From: Pseudomonadota bacterium | Lineage (GTDB): Bacteria > Pseudomonadota > Gammaproteobacteria > Magnimaribacterales > D2472 | Assembly (NCBI GenBank): GCA_028404565.1 | Contig: JAOOBR010000008.1 | Span: forward strand, 1 to 49,128 | Reading direction: 5' to 3' | Length of the DNA stretch: 49,128 nt | Shown: positions 26,553 through 34,563 of the stretch, in pieces | Numbering within the stretch: the first letter of the stretch is position 1 | Layout of the letters: every line of letters begins with the position of its first letter | The notes under the pieces: model-generated | Told to the model about the DNA's origin: nothing | Database searches by the model: none | Seen by the model: the letters and a program-made list of their open reading frames with translations, nothing else | Made by a program: the position numbers and the translations under genes

Positions 26553-27799
26553 AAAGAAACTTAATTGCAGTCTTAATTTTTTCATTCCATCAAGTAGTTT
26601 TTTCTAATCAATTAGACTTTGTGGGAGTTGGTGAAAAAAATAAATCTTATAGTCTAGAATTTTCATTGGAAAAAACTGCTCTAATAGTTGCTCAATCTTC
26701 TAACTCTCCTTACAGCATCACACTAGAGTTTAAGGAAACTTATCTGAAAGAAAATTTTGATCTAAAGTTGTGGCAAAACTACCCAATTAAAAATATTGAA
26801 TCATCTACATCAGAAAATAATTCAATAATTGAAATATTTTTCCATAAGCCTGTCACATGGCAAAAACCGCAACAAATTAAAACAGAAGATGGTATTAAGG
26901 TCTTGCTATCCCTGGATCATGAAAAAGAGATCAGAAAAATGACTAGAGAGGCAATTGTGATAATTGATGCTGGCCACGGCGGGAGAGATCCTGGAGCAAT
27001 CGCAAAATCTCATAATGTGATAGAGAAAGATATAACCCTATTAATTGCCAATGAATTATTTAGAACACTTGAGGATACTGATGGATATAAACCAGTTCTG
27101 GTAAGGGAAGATGATTCATTCATTTATTTAGATCAAAGGTATCAAAAAGCGAGGCAAAATAGTGGAGATATTTTTGTTTCAATCCATGCAGATGCTTTTA
27201 GTCTTCCTTCTGTTAAAGGCGCTGCTGTATACATTTGGTCTGACGAAGCTTCCAGTAATTCGGCAAAAAGTCTCTCTTCTAAGAAAGTAAGCTCTGTTCG
27301 AGTTGATGAGTTTGATTTTGATGAAGATTTAGCAAGATCGAAATATCCTGAGATATATGAAAAGAAAAAGGGTAAAAGTCTTCAACTTGGCAAAAAAATA
27401 TTAGATCAGCTCAAAAGAGATCCCTATACACATCTTCATAAAAAAAGAGTTGAATACGCAGACTTCAGAGTTCTAAAGTCTTTAGATGTACCCTCAGTTC
27501 TAATTGAATCTGGCTTCATATCTAATTCGGAAGATGCCGAAAGGCTTAAAGGAAAGCCTGGAAGAAGAATGATCGCCAGATCGCTTTTTCTGGGTATAAA
27601 TAATTATTTTAAGGAAAATCTTGAAGACGATTTTTTTATTTATGATGCTGAGGGGTACTTAACCTATACAGTCCAAAGAGGTGATGTTTTGTCAGAAATT
27701 GCCATTCGTTTTGGAGTGCCTGTTATGGACATAATAAATACTAATTTGATAAGAGATGAAGCTATCTTTCCTGGGCAACGAATTAAGATTAAGATTTAA
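26549..27799 (+). CDS. amiB: N-acetylmuramoyl-L-alanine amidase (AmiB/AmiC type) with LysM
   Basis: 416 residues with a signal peptide (about 1-19). An AMIN-like domain (about 25-115) for septal targeting is followed by Amidase_3 (about 135-350), with zinc ligand His143 in DAGHGGRDPGA, SIHADAF, and the catalytic Glu in LIESGFISN. A C-terminal LysM (about 370-416, YTVQRGDVLSEIA) binds glycan. It removes stem peptides to split daughter cells. AmiB is chosen from its position after tsaE. It is convergent with priA, with a 1 nt gap. Confidence 0.93.
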   Translation: MKRNLIAVLIFSFHQVVFSNQLDFVGVGEKNKSYSLEFSLEKTALIVAQSSNSPYSITLEFKETYLKENFDLKLWQNYPIKNIESSTSENNSIIEIFFHKPVTWQKPQQIKTEDGIKVLLSLDHEKEIRKMTREAIVIIDAGHGGRDPGAIAKSHNVIEKDITLLIANELFRTLEDTDGYKPVLVREDDSFIYLDQRYQKARQNSGDIFVSIHADAFSLPSVKGAAVYIWSDEASSNSAKSLSSKKVSSVRVDEFDFDEDLARSKYPEIYEKKKGKSLQLGKKILDQLKRDPYTHLHKKRVEYADFRVLKSLDVPSVLIESGFISNSEDAERLKGKPGRRMIARSLFLGINNYFKENLEDDFFIYDAEGYLTYTVQRGDVLSEIAIRFGVPVMDIINTNLIRDEAIFPGQRIKIKI

Positions 27800-27800
27800 C

Positions 27801-29768
27801 CTATTGATAATCGATTGGATTAAAATCCACTGACCATCTCACCTTGAGTCTTTTTTGTTTTTCTATGTATCCTTCGACTAGATTTTTAGTATTTTTATGA
27901 AGTGTTGGCAATGTTTTTGCTTTAAGCAAGAGAGAGTGTCTAAAATTGCCTCTTACTTTTGAGATAATATCTGGAAGCGGTCCAATACATTCACAATTTG
28001 TTTCTTTTTCTAAATACTTACGAGCCTTATTTAAGAAATTAACATTACTGGTTTTATTTGGTGATGATGCTCGCAAGATTGCAACAGATGAAAATGGCGG
28101 AAGGTTTGCTGCTTCATATTCTTTAAGCAAATGTTTAGAAAACTCTAAGTAGTCTCCGCTACTTAAGACATTTAAATATTCATTATCTAAAAGATTAGAT
28201 TGGACTATTATTTTAGACTTTCCTGATCTGCCAACCCTTCCGGTGACTTGAATTAAAAGTTGTGAGAGTTTCTCAACTGCATTTACTTCATGGCTTACTA
28301 GGCCTAAATCTGCATCTATAACAATTCCTAGCTCTACGTCAGAAAAATCATGACCTTTAGCAATCATTTGGGTACCAATTAAGAAAGCTTTTTTTGTATC
28401 GCTAATTTCTGATAATAATCTTTCTAGAGAACCTTTTTTTCTTGTTGAGTCTAGATCAAGCCTTACCATTGGTACACTTGGAAACTCTTCATTCAAAAAG
28501 GATTCTATTTTTTGAGTTCCTACACCCTCTGAAGTAAGTTTGGTGCTCTCACATTCCGGACAGCTATGCGGTACTCCAAAGGATGTATCACATCTGTGAC
28601 ATCTTAGTCTGGCACTATCTTTATGATATACAAGACGTGAGTTACATGAATTACACATAGCGGTCCAATTACAATCTGTGCACTTGAATACAGGTGAGTA
28701 CCCTCTTCTATTTATAAATATCAATACCTTCTTATCTTTTGAAATTGTTTTATCAATTAAAGATAGTAAGTTGGTATCTATTCCTGCTTTTCTATCTAAA
28801 AAGTGAGAATTTAATATTGAGAACTTAGGAGGGTTTTTGTCATTGACTCTTTTTGGAATAGAGATAAATTTATATTTACCTTTATCGACTAAATGCAGCA
28901 TCTTCAGCGAGGGAGTAGCTGATGCAAGAATAATCGGGATTTTTCTATCCTGCGCCATTTTAATAGCAACATCTTTAGCAGAAAACTTTAAGCCCTCCTG
29001 CTGCTTAAAAGATGCGTCGTGTTCCTCATCAATAATTATCAAAGAAAGTTTTTGGAGTGGGACAAAAAGCGAGGATCGTGTTCCTATTAAAACTCTTAGT
29101 TCTCCAGACTTAGACTTTTTCCATGTTTCAAATCTCTCTTTAGAGGTTTTCTTTGAATGATATGTACCAATATTTTCTCCAAACCTTTTTTTAAATCTCT
29201 GCTCTAATTGAGGCGTCAGACTTATCTCAGGAATTAGTAATAAGCATGATCCTCCTTTCTTTAGAGCCTCTTCAACAAGTCTCATATAAACCTCAGTTTT
29301 TCCAGAGCTTGTTACTCCGTGGAATAGGCATGGATCAAAGCCATCCAATTTATTTAGAAATTTAAAAGCTCTTTGTTGGTTAGAGGTAAGAGAAAATCTT
29401 TTGTCATCATCATTTACTTTATACTCTTTGAGTTTTGTTTCAGGGTTCTCATAATAAAAATCTTTTCTTAGTTTTGGTGGTAAAAAGTTCGAAAAAACTT
29501 CTCCCCGTGAATGAATATAAAAATCAGAGATCCAGTTTAGAGTTTTTAATGCCAAACTATCAAAAGTTGGCGTTTCGTCTAATAATTCTTCAATTTCTGT
29601 AGTTTTGAAAACTGGTTTTGTTGTCTGTTTGCAGACTACACCAACAACCTTCCTCTTATTGAATAAAACTTTTACTCTCGATCCAGATTTAATCTTCTCG
29701 TTGCTAAAATATGTAAAATCTTTTCTTATGGGAACTGGGATTGAAACTGAATAGTAAAATTTTTCCAT
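27801..29768 (-). CDS. priA: Primosomal protein N' (PriA helicase)
   Basis: 655 residues, somewhat shorter than E. coli PriA (732). A 3'-DNA-binding domain (about 1-100) precedes the helicase: Walker A GVTSSGKTEVYM, DEEHDASFKQ, LASATPS, IFINRRGYSP. Two zinc-binding clusters follow (CTDCNWTAMCNSC and CHRCDTSFGVPHSCPEC), then VTGRVGRSGK. It restarts stalled replication forks. It is divergent from rpmE2, as in E. coli and Pseudomonas. TACAAT lies 5 nt before the ATG with no SD. Confidence 0.96.
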   Translation of the reverse strand: MEKFYYSVSIPVPIRKDFTYFSNEKIKSGSRVKVLFNKRKVVGVVCKQTTKPVFKTTEIEELLDETPTFDSLALKTLNWISDFYIHSRGEVFSNFLPPKLRKDFYYENPETKLKEYKVNDDDKRFSLTSNQQRAFKFLNKLDGFDPCLFHGVTSSGKTEVYMRLVEEALKKGGSCLLLIPEISLTPQLEQRFKKRFGENIGTYHSKKTSKERFETWKKSKSGELRVLIGTRSSLFVPLQKLSLIIIDEEHDASFKQQEGLKFSAKDVAIKMAQDRKIPIILASATPSLKMLHLVDKGKYKFISIPKRVNDKNPPKFSILNSHFLDRKAGIDTNLLSLIDKTISKDKKVLIFINRRGYSPVFKCTDCNWTAMCNSCNSRLVYHKDSARLRCHRCDTSFGVPHSCPECESTKLTSEGVGTQKIESFLNEEFPSVPMVRLDLDSTRKKGSLERLLSEISDTKKAFLIGTQMIAKGHDFSDVELGIVIDADLGLVSHEVNAVEKLSQLLIQVTGRVGRSGKSKIIVQSNLLDNEYLNVLSSGDYLEFSKHLLKEYEAANLPPFSSVAILRASSPNKTSNVNFLNKARKYLEKETNCECIGPLPDIISKVRGNFRHSLLLKAKTLPTLHKNTKNLVEGYIEKQKRLKVRWSVDFNPIDYQ

Positions 29769-29774
29769 AATTTA

Positions 29775-29802
29775 TTGTAAAGATTTCCTTATTTGGTATA
29801 GT
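29775..29802 (+). promoter_or_regulatory. Predicted promoter of the L31-L28 operon
   Basis: TTGTAA (29775-29780), a 16 bp spacer and TATAGT (29797-29802) give a near-consensus sigma-70 promoter. The predicted start is near 29809, leaving about 19 nt before the short leader ORF at 29828. Confidence 0.6.
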
Positions 29803-29827
29803 TCTCAGCCTAAATTAAGATTTTATT

Positions 29828-29860
29828 ATGAAAAAGGGCATACACCCTAATTTGGTTTAA
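29828..29860 (+). other. Ten-codon ORF repeating the N terminus of L31
   Basis: ATG to TAA encodes [10 protein letters not shown]. Its first seven codons repeat the start of rpmE2 (MKKGIHP): 29828-29848 and 29863-29883 agree at 19 of 21 bases. Its stop is 2 nt before the rpmE2 ATG. No clear SD precedes either start. HPN is typical of zinc-type (C+) L31, while HPEYREVLF is typical of type B. It could be a remnant of a lost C+ L31 gene, a leader peptide for coupled translation, or both. Confidence 0.6.
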
Positions 29861-29862
29861 AT

Positions 29863-30111
29863 ATGAAAAAAGGCATACATCCTGAATACCGTGAAGTTCT
29901 TTTCCACGATATTAGTGTGGATGAGTATTTTTTAATTAGCTCAACCCTAAAAACGGATAAAACTAAAGAATGGGAAGATGGAAAGACATATCCATATTAT
30001 CCTTTGGATGTATCTTCTGCATCTCATCCTTTTTATACAGGCAAACAAAAAATTCTTGACACTGGTGGAAGAGTCCAGAAATTTGAAAAAAGATTTGGTA
30101 AGAAATCATGA
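29863..30111 (+). CDS. rpmE2: 50S ribosomal protein L31, type B
   Basis: 82 residues. [32 protein letters not shown] and [11 protein letters not shown] are L31 signatures. The zinc-binding cysteines of the C+ form are absent and the extra central loop ([20 protein letters not shown]) marks type B. It sits where a C+ rpmE is normally found (divergent from priA), suggesting gene replacement. It overlaps rpmB by 4 nt (ATGA). Confidence 0.96.
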   Translation: MKKGIHPEYREVLFHDISVDEYFLISSTLKTDKTKEWEDGKTYPYYPLDVSSASHPFYTGKQKILDTGGRVQKFEKRFGKKS

Positions 30112-30344
30112 GCAAAGTTTGTCAAGTAACTGGTAAATCACCTCAAGCTGGTAATCATGTTTCTCATGCAAAAAACAGAGTAAAGCGGAAGTTTTTTCCG
30201 AACCTTCATAGTCATAAATTTTGGGTGGAATCCGAAAATCGTTTTGTTACTCTCAAAGTATCTGCAAAAGGCATGAGAGTTATTGATAAAAAAGGTATCG
30301 AAGAAGTCTTAAAAGATATTAGATCTCGCGGTATTAAAGTCTAA
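30108..30344 (+). CDS. rpmB: 50S ribosomal protein L28
   Basis: 78 residues, the usual length. [36 protein letters not shown] and the C-terminal [11 protein letters not shown] are typical. It is usually followed by rpmG (L33), but here the next gene is convergent and 1 nt away, so L33 must be elsewhere. It is coupled to rpmE2 through an ATGA overlap. Confidence 0.97.
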   Translation: MSKVCQVTGKSPQAGNHVSHAKNRVKRKFFPNLHSHKFWVESENRFVTLKVSAKGMRVIDKKGIEEVLKDIRSRGIKV

Positions 30345-30345
30345 A

Positions 30346-31341
30346 TTAATTATATCCTGCTGTTTGCGCAATAAAGACTGCATCACTCTGCATTGATCCA
30401 AGCTTATCAACCTGAATAAGGTCCTCCTTAAAATCACCCCAAGCCTCTATTACGGGATGAAGAGGAATTCCATCAACAGTTGGATATTCTTTATTTGCTT
30501 TAGCATACATCTCCTGAGCTGTATCTGATGACAGCCACTCAAGCAATTTAATTGAAGAACCCTTGTTGTTAGACCATTTAACAAGGCCTGCTCCTGAGAT
30601 ATTCACATGCACACCTCTATCTTCTTGATTAGCCCAAAAAATTCCAAGATTCTCTACTGAATTGCTTTCAATGAGCCTTGCTAGATAATAGGTATTCACA
30701 ATGGTTAGGCTACAGTTCCCAGCCTCAACTGCCTTTAGAACATTGGTGTCGCTAGAGAAAACTGGTTCAGCTAGATTGTTAACCCAGCCTTTTACTACTC
30801 TTTCAGTCCTTTTAGATCCATTTGCTTCAATCATGCTTGCAATTAACGATCTGTTATAAACTTTTTTTGAAGTTCTTAAGCAGAGTTTACCCTTAAACCT
30901 CCTTGTAGCTAGCGCTTCGTATGAGCTTAAATCTTGTGGGTCTATATCTGTCTTTGAGTAAACTATTGTTCTTGCTCTTTTAGAGAAGCCAAACCATTGA
31001 TTATCGATATCTCTCAAATGTTGAGGTATTCTTGAAGAAAGCACTTCTGATTCAACGGGATCGAATATTCCTTTATCTGCAGCTTGCCACAAGACTCCTG
31101 CATCCACGGTCATAAATATATCTGCATCTGTATCTACTCCTTCTACTGCAATCCTTTCCATTAACTGCTGTGCATCTCCTGATAAAACAGTTACCTGGAT
31201 TCCTGTTTCTTCAGTAAAAACATCTAAGAGATTTTCTATTAGCTGTGGCTGACGAGAGGTGTAAATAACAACCTCATCATCTGCTTGCTCAAAAGAGCAT
31301 GACGATAAGAGTATGGTTAAAGCTAGAATATAATTTTTCAT
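30346..31341 (-). CDS. Iron(III) ABC transporter substrate-binding lipoprotein (FutA/FbpA-like)
   Basis: 331 residues. The N terminus ends in a lipobox-like SSC (LTILLSSCSF). The mature protein is a class-D/F periplasmic binding protein: VVIYTSRQPQLI, FTEETGIQV, ADIFMTVDAGVLW, WFGFSKRARTIVYSK and the paired tyrosines NTYYLARL that bind ferric iron in FutA/FbpA proteins. No permease or ATPase gene is adjacent, so its partners are elsewhere. A near-perfect Fur box lies 10 nt upstream, so it should be induced under iron limitation. Confidence 0.92.
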   Translation of the reverse strand: MKNYILALTILLSSCSFEQADDEVVIYTSRQPQLIENLLDVFTEETGIQVTVLSGDAQQLMERIAVEGVDTDADIFMTVDAGVLWQAADKGIFDPVESEVLSSRIPQHLRDIDNQWFGFSKRARTIVYSKTDIDPQDLSSYEALATRRFKGKLCLRTSKKVYNRSLIASMIEANGSKRTERVVKGWVNNLAEPVFSSDTNVLKAVEAGNCSLTIVNTYYLARLIESNSVENLGIFWANQEDRGVHVNISGAGLVKWSNNKGSSIKLLEWLSSDTAQEMYAKANKEYPTVDGIPLHPVIEAWGDFKEDLIQVDKLGSMQSDAVFIAQTAGYN

Positions 31342-31351
31342 GCACCCATTC

Positions 31352-31374
31352 TAAATGATAATGATTATCATTTA
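31352..31374 (-). promoter_or_regulatory. Fur box of the iron-binding protein gene
   Basis: TAAATGATAAT and ATTATCATTTA form a perfect 11-1-11 inverted repeat around G31363, close to the classical Fur consensus. On the minus strand it immediately precedes and partly overlaps a TAGAAT -10 element (31353-31348), which lies 6 nt before the ATG, so bound Fur would block RNA polymerase directly. Confidence 0.9.
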
Positions 31375-31389
31375 AACAAGAATGCTATA

Positions 31390-32517
31390 TTACTTTATTG
31401 GGCCAGAAGCTGCTTTGACAAAGAAAGATTTTAGAAATTTAGACTGATTAAAAGCATTTAATCCAAAATTTCTTAAAAACCTTATATATGGATTTCTTTC
31501 ATTAAATAATGCTACAAATCCATCCATGGTTTTAAGCATAATTTCATTCTGTAGTCTTCTTTCGTTCGAGTAGGCATTCAAACTTTCCTTAAACTTTATG
31601 GTATCTGAATCATTAGTTTTTATAAGCTTCTTAACTAAGGAGTTTGCATCCTCAAATCCAAGGTTTATGCCTTGGCCCGCAAGGGGATGAATGGAATGAG
31701 CAGAATCACCAACTAGTACGACCGGAAAATCTATATAACTTGATCTATTGTGTGATGATAATTTAAAGCTTTGGACTTTAGACCTTATTTGAAAACTATT
31801 TCCTATTTTTCTAGAGATCTTTTCTAGATTTTCCGCAATAAAATCTTCATATCCATTCTCGATAAGATCATCTGATATTGACCAAACAATGGTAACGAGA
31901 TCCTCTCCCTTTTTTCTTGTTGGCATAAAAGCACAAATACCATTGTCTGAGAAAATCTGAAAAGCGCTCATGGTAATATCTTTTTCAGCAGAAGCTAAAA
32001 AAGTTAAAGCTGTTTGAAAGTAATCCTTATCTGATTTAGGAATTTTATTTGCTAGCTTCGAGTTTTTACCGTCTGAAGAAATTATAAGATTTGTTTTAAT
32101 GACCTTTCCACTCGATAAAGTTACTTCATTCAAGTCACCCTTTTTGTCAATATCAATAATTTCCTCTTTATATAGGATTTTTTCACTTGCTTTTTTTCGG
32201 ACAGCCATTAAAAGAGTGGCAAAATCTGATACATAGGCGAGATGATCCATCCCTATCTCACTACTTTTGAAAACTATTTTTCCAGTACCATCAAAGTCTT
32301 TGACTTCCATTTTATTGATCATCGAGTAATCATTTTCAATGCCTATCTTGTCTAAAAGATTTTTTGAGAATGGATTTAATGTGATGGTCCTAATAGAATC
32401 TTCAACCTCTTCATCTTTTTTTTCCAATACTATAGAGTCGATGCCTTGAAGACTTAAGGCACAAGAAATATAACACCCCAGGATCCCAGCTCCAGATATT
32501 ACAATTGGTTGTTGCAT
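31390..32517 (-). CDS. ubiH: FAD-dependent ubiquinone biosynthesis monooxygenase (UbiH-like)
   Basis: 375 residues. The Rossmann motif VISGAGILGCYI, the mid-protein LIISSDGKNS (DG motif) and VVLVGDSAHSIHPLAGQGIN (GD motif) define the UbiH/VisC hydroxylase family. UbiH (C4 hydroxylation) is chosen because it directly follows pepP, as in E. coli; UbiF/UbiI are alternatives. The ATG overlaps the pepP stop by 1 nt. Confidence 0.88.
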   Translation of the reverse strand: MQQPIVISGAGILGCYISCALSLQGIDSIVLEKKDEEVEDSIRTITLNPFSKNLLDKIGIENDYSMINKMEVKDFDGTGKIVFKSSEIGMDHLAYVSDFATLLMAVRKKASEKILYKEEIIDIDKKGDLNEVTLSSGKVIKTNLIISSDGKNSKLANKIPKSDKDYFQTALTFLASAEKDITMSAFQIFSDNGICAFMPTRKKGEDLVTIVWSISDDLIENGYEDFIAENLEKISRKIGNSFQIRSKVQSFKLSSHNRSSYIDFPVVLVGDSAHSIHPLAGQGINLGFEDANSLVKKLIKTNDSDTIKFKESLNAYSNERRLQNEIMLKTMDGFVALFNERNPYIRFLRNFGLNAFNQSKFLKSFFVKAASGPIK

Positions 32518-33812
32518 TAAGATTCTTGCATCAAGGATTCAATTTCAGCAGGATCTGTTGGGACAGTATCAGTTAAATTTTTATTGCCATCTTTAGTAAC
32601 CAATACATCATCTTCGATTCTAATACCTATACCCTTCCACTTATCATCAACGTCTGAAGTGGAACTTATATAAATACCTGGCTCAATTGTTGTAATCATG
32701 CCTTCATCAAACTTAATGAATTCTCCTTCGTGCATATAATCACCTACGTCATGCACATCCATTCCCATCCAGTGACCAATTTTATGCATATAAAAATCTT
32801 TAAATGATCCTTTTTCATGCTCTTCTTCAAGATTCCCTTTGATTATCCCAAGGTCTATTAGTCCCTCAGTTATAACTTTCTCAGATATTGTTTGAGGGTC
32901 CATAACTCCATTACCCTTTCTGACAGCATCAACTGATGCTTTTTGTGCTTCAAGCACAATATTATAAATCTGAAGCTGTTCATCACTGAACTTGCCATTT
33001 GCTGGGAATGTTCTTGTTATATCGGAAGCATACATCTCATATTCGCAGCCTGCATCAACAAGGAGCAAATCACCATCATTGATTACTTGATTGTTTTCAA
33101 CATAATGTAAAACACATGCGTTTTCTCCTGATGCAACTATTGGATTATAGGCTGGAAATCTTCCACCGTTTTTAGCAAACTCATATAGGTAAAAAGCTTC
33201 AACTTCAGCTTCATTCATGCCAGGTTTAACGAACTTCATTGCTTCCAAGTGAGCATTTGCAGAGATTTTGCATGCTTTTTCAATAATATTTATCTCGGAG
33301 CTATCTTTTATAAGTCTTTTATTGCCAATAACTTTTGAGATATCTGCAATCTCCATTTTTTTTGAGTGGCGATCTTTGCTATTAGCTTTTTTAGTCCACT
33401 TAATTACCTTTTGATCGAAGCCCTCAACCTTACCAAATGGATAATATACACAGCTCACACCATCCAATAAGTCAGGTAAAAGCTCGTCTATCTCATCATT
33501 ATTAAATGCATCATTAAAACCGAAATCTGACTTCATGCCCTCAGGACCGTGCCTAAAGCCATCCCAAATCTCTTTTAGTTTGTCTTTTTTGGGAACAAAA
33601 CCTATAGAGTTAGTCTTTCCAGATTTGTTAATAATCATCAATGTTGAGTCTGGTTCATTAAATCCACTTAAATAGTAAAAATTACTATCCTGCCTAAATG
33701 GATAAGCAGTATCGTTACTTCTGTTAGCTAAAACTGATCCAGGAATAATTACAGCAATATCTCCACTGAGATTTTCTGTTAATTTTAGTCTTCTTTCCTC
33801 GTAAATCTTCAT
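32517..33812 (-). CDS. pepP: Xaa-Pro aminopeptidase
   Basis: 431 residues, as in E. coli PepP (441). An N-terminal creatinase-like domain (DTAYPFRQDSNFYYLSGF) precedes a pita-bread metallopeptidase fold. Metal ligands are visible: Asp in LLVDAGCEYEMYASDITRTF (two), His in HKIGHWMGMDVHDVG, and two Glu in TIEPGIYI and GIRIEDD. It removes N-terminal residues before proline. TAAAAT lies 6 nt before the ATG. Confidence 0.96.
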   Translation of the reverse strand: MKIYEERRLKLTENLSGDIAVIIPGSVLANRSNDTAYPFRQDSNFYYLSGFNEPDSTLMIINKSGKTNSIGFVPKKDKLKEIWDGFRHGPEGMKSDFGFNDAFNNDEIDELLPDLLDGVSCVYYPFGKVEGFDQKVIKWTKKANSKDRHSKKMEIADISKVIGNKRLIKDSSEINIIEKACKISANAHLEAMKFVKPGMNEAEVEAFYLYEFAKNGGRFPAYNPIVASGENACVLHYVENNQVINDGDLLLVDAGCEYEMYASDITRTFPANGKFSDEQLQIYNIVLEAQKASVDAVRKGNGVMDPQTISEKVITEGLIDLGIIKGNLEEEHEKGSFKDFYMHKIGHWMGMDVHDVGDYMHEGEFIKFDEGMITTIEPGIYISSTSDVDDKWKGIGIRIEDDVLVTKDGNKNLTDTVPTDPAEIESLMQES

Positions 33813-33874
33813 ATCTTTATTTTACTCTCTTATTTGGAAGTTCCCAATTTTATAAGCTAGAATTAATCTAGTTT

Positions 33875-34081
33875 ATGGCCAAAGATCTAGATAAGAATGT
33901 TTTAGAAGAACTCAATAAAAAAGTTGATGTTCTTCTTAAAAAATTTAGTGAGCAAAAAGGTATTATCGACGGATATGTTAAAAGAGAAAGGGATTGGAAG
34001 AAAAATAAAACCCTTAATCTTAAGAAAATAAAAGATTTAGAATTTGAGCTAAAAAAAATTGCTTCAGAGAATAATGGCTGA
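33875..34081 (+). CDS. Small coiled-coil protein (TIGR02449-like) upstream of zapA
   Basis: 68 residues, highly charged and predicted to be helical throughout (ELNKKVDVLLKKF ... KIKDLEFELKKIASEN). Gammaproteobacteria often carry a coiled-coil protein of about 65-70 residues (TIGR02449) just before zapA; the match here is by size, composition and position rather than a motif. A link to cell division is inferred from the neighbour. Its end overlaps zapA by 8 nt. Confidence 0.65.
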   Translation: MAKDLDKNVLEELNKKVDVLLKKFSEQKGIIDGYVKRERDWKKNKTLNLKKIKDLEFELKKIASENNG

Positions 34082-34334
34082 AATTGAAAGAGTTTCCCTA
34101 AGAGTTTTTGGAAGAGATATAACTCTTGCATGTCCCTCTGATGAGAAAGATGCTCTCTTATCTGCAGCTGAGCTTCTTAATGAAGAACTAAATGGGATTT
34201 CAGATAAAGAAAATGCTTTAATACTTGCTGGACTGAATCTTGCAAATAAATGTCTTAACCCTTCAGGTGAATCAATAAATATTGAAGGCTTAGATCTTCT
34301 TTTAGAAAAAGTTGATAAAGCTTTAAAAACATAG
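34074..34334 (+). CDS. zapA: Cell division protein ZapA
   Basis: 86 residues from the ATG at 34074. An upstream in-frame TTG (34059) would add five residues not seen in homologues. VSLRVFGRDITLACPSDEKDALLSAAELLN matches the ZapA N-terminal domain and the tail is a coiled coil (LILAGLNLANKCL). ZapA cross-links FtsZ filaments at the septum. The order coiled-coil gene, zapA, ssrS, fau is the classical gammaproteobacterial arrangement. Confidence 0.85.
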   Translation: MAEIERVSLRVFGRDITLACPSDEKDALLSAAELLNEELNGISDKENALILAGLNLANKCLNPSGESINIEGLDLLLEKVDKALKT

Positions 34335-34400
34335 TTCTCGATAATTAATAAATAACTTATACTAAGTGCATACTGGTTCATTCGTTTATATATAAGTTAT

Positions 34401-34550
34401 TTTTTGAACCTATAATTTTTAATAAGGTGATTTTCCTCTGTTAATGTTGTGCATTACCTTTTTTTAAGAGAAGCCTGATTTAGCATGATATTCACCACCT
34501 GGACAACGGGTTCGGGGATTATATGTGACGGTGAATCGGTTCTATGCCTC
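34401..34550 (+). ncRNA. ssrS: 6S RNA
   Basis: It lies between zapA and fau, the conserved ssrS place. AGAGAAGCCTGA (34467-34478) and ATTCACC (34490-34496) match the E. coli 6S sequence, and CCTGGAC / GTTCGGG (34498-34516) forms the small hairpin of the central bubble. AAGGTGAT (34424-34431) pairs with ATTACCTT (34453-34460) as an apical stem, and GAACC (34406-34410) with GGTTC (34538-34542) as part of the closing stem. The ends are approximate. 6S RNA mimics an open promoter and sequesters sigma-70 polymerase in slow growth. Confidence 0.75.
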
Positions 34551-34563
34551 CGTACTGAATGCT

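Noticed and set aside
34059..34073. TTG 34059 as zapA start
   Set aside because: It adds five residues before the typical MAEIERV start; ATG 34074 is preferred.
34525..34563. Longer N terminus for fau from GTG 34525
   Set aside because: It would translate the 3' part of 6S RNA and adds 13 residues not found in the family; GTG 34564 gives the normal start.
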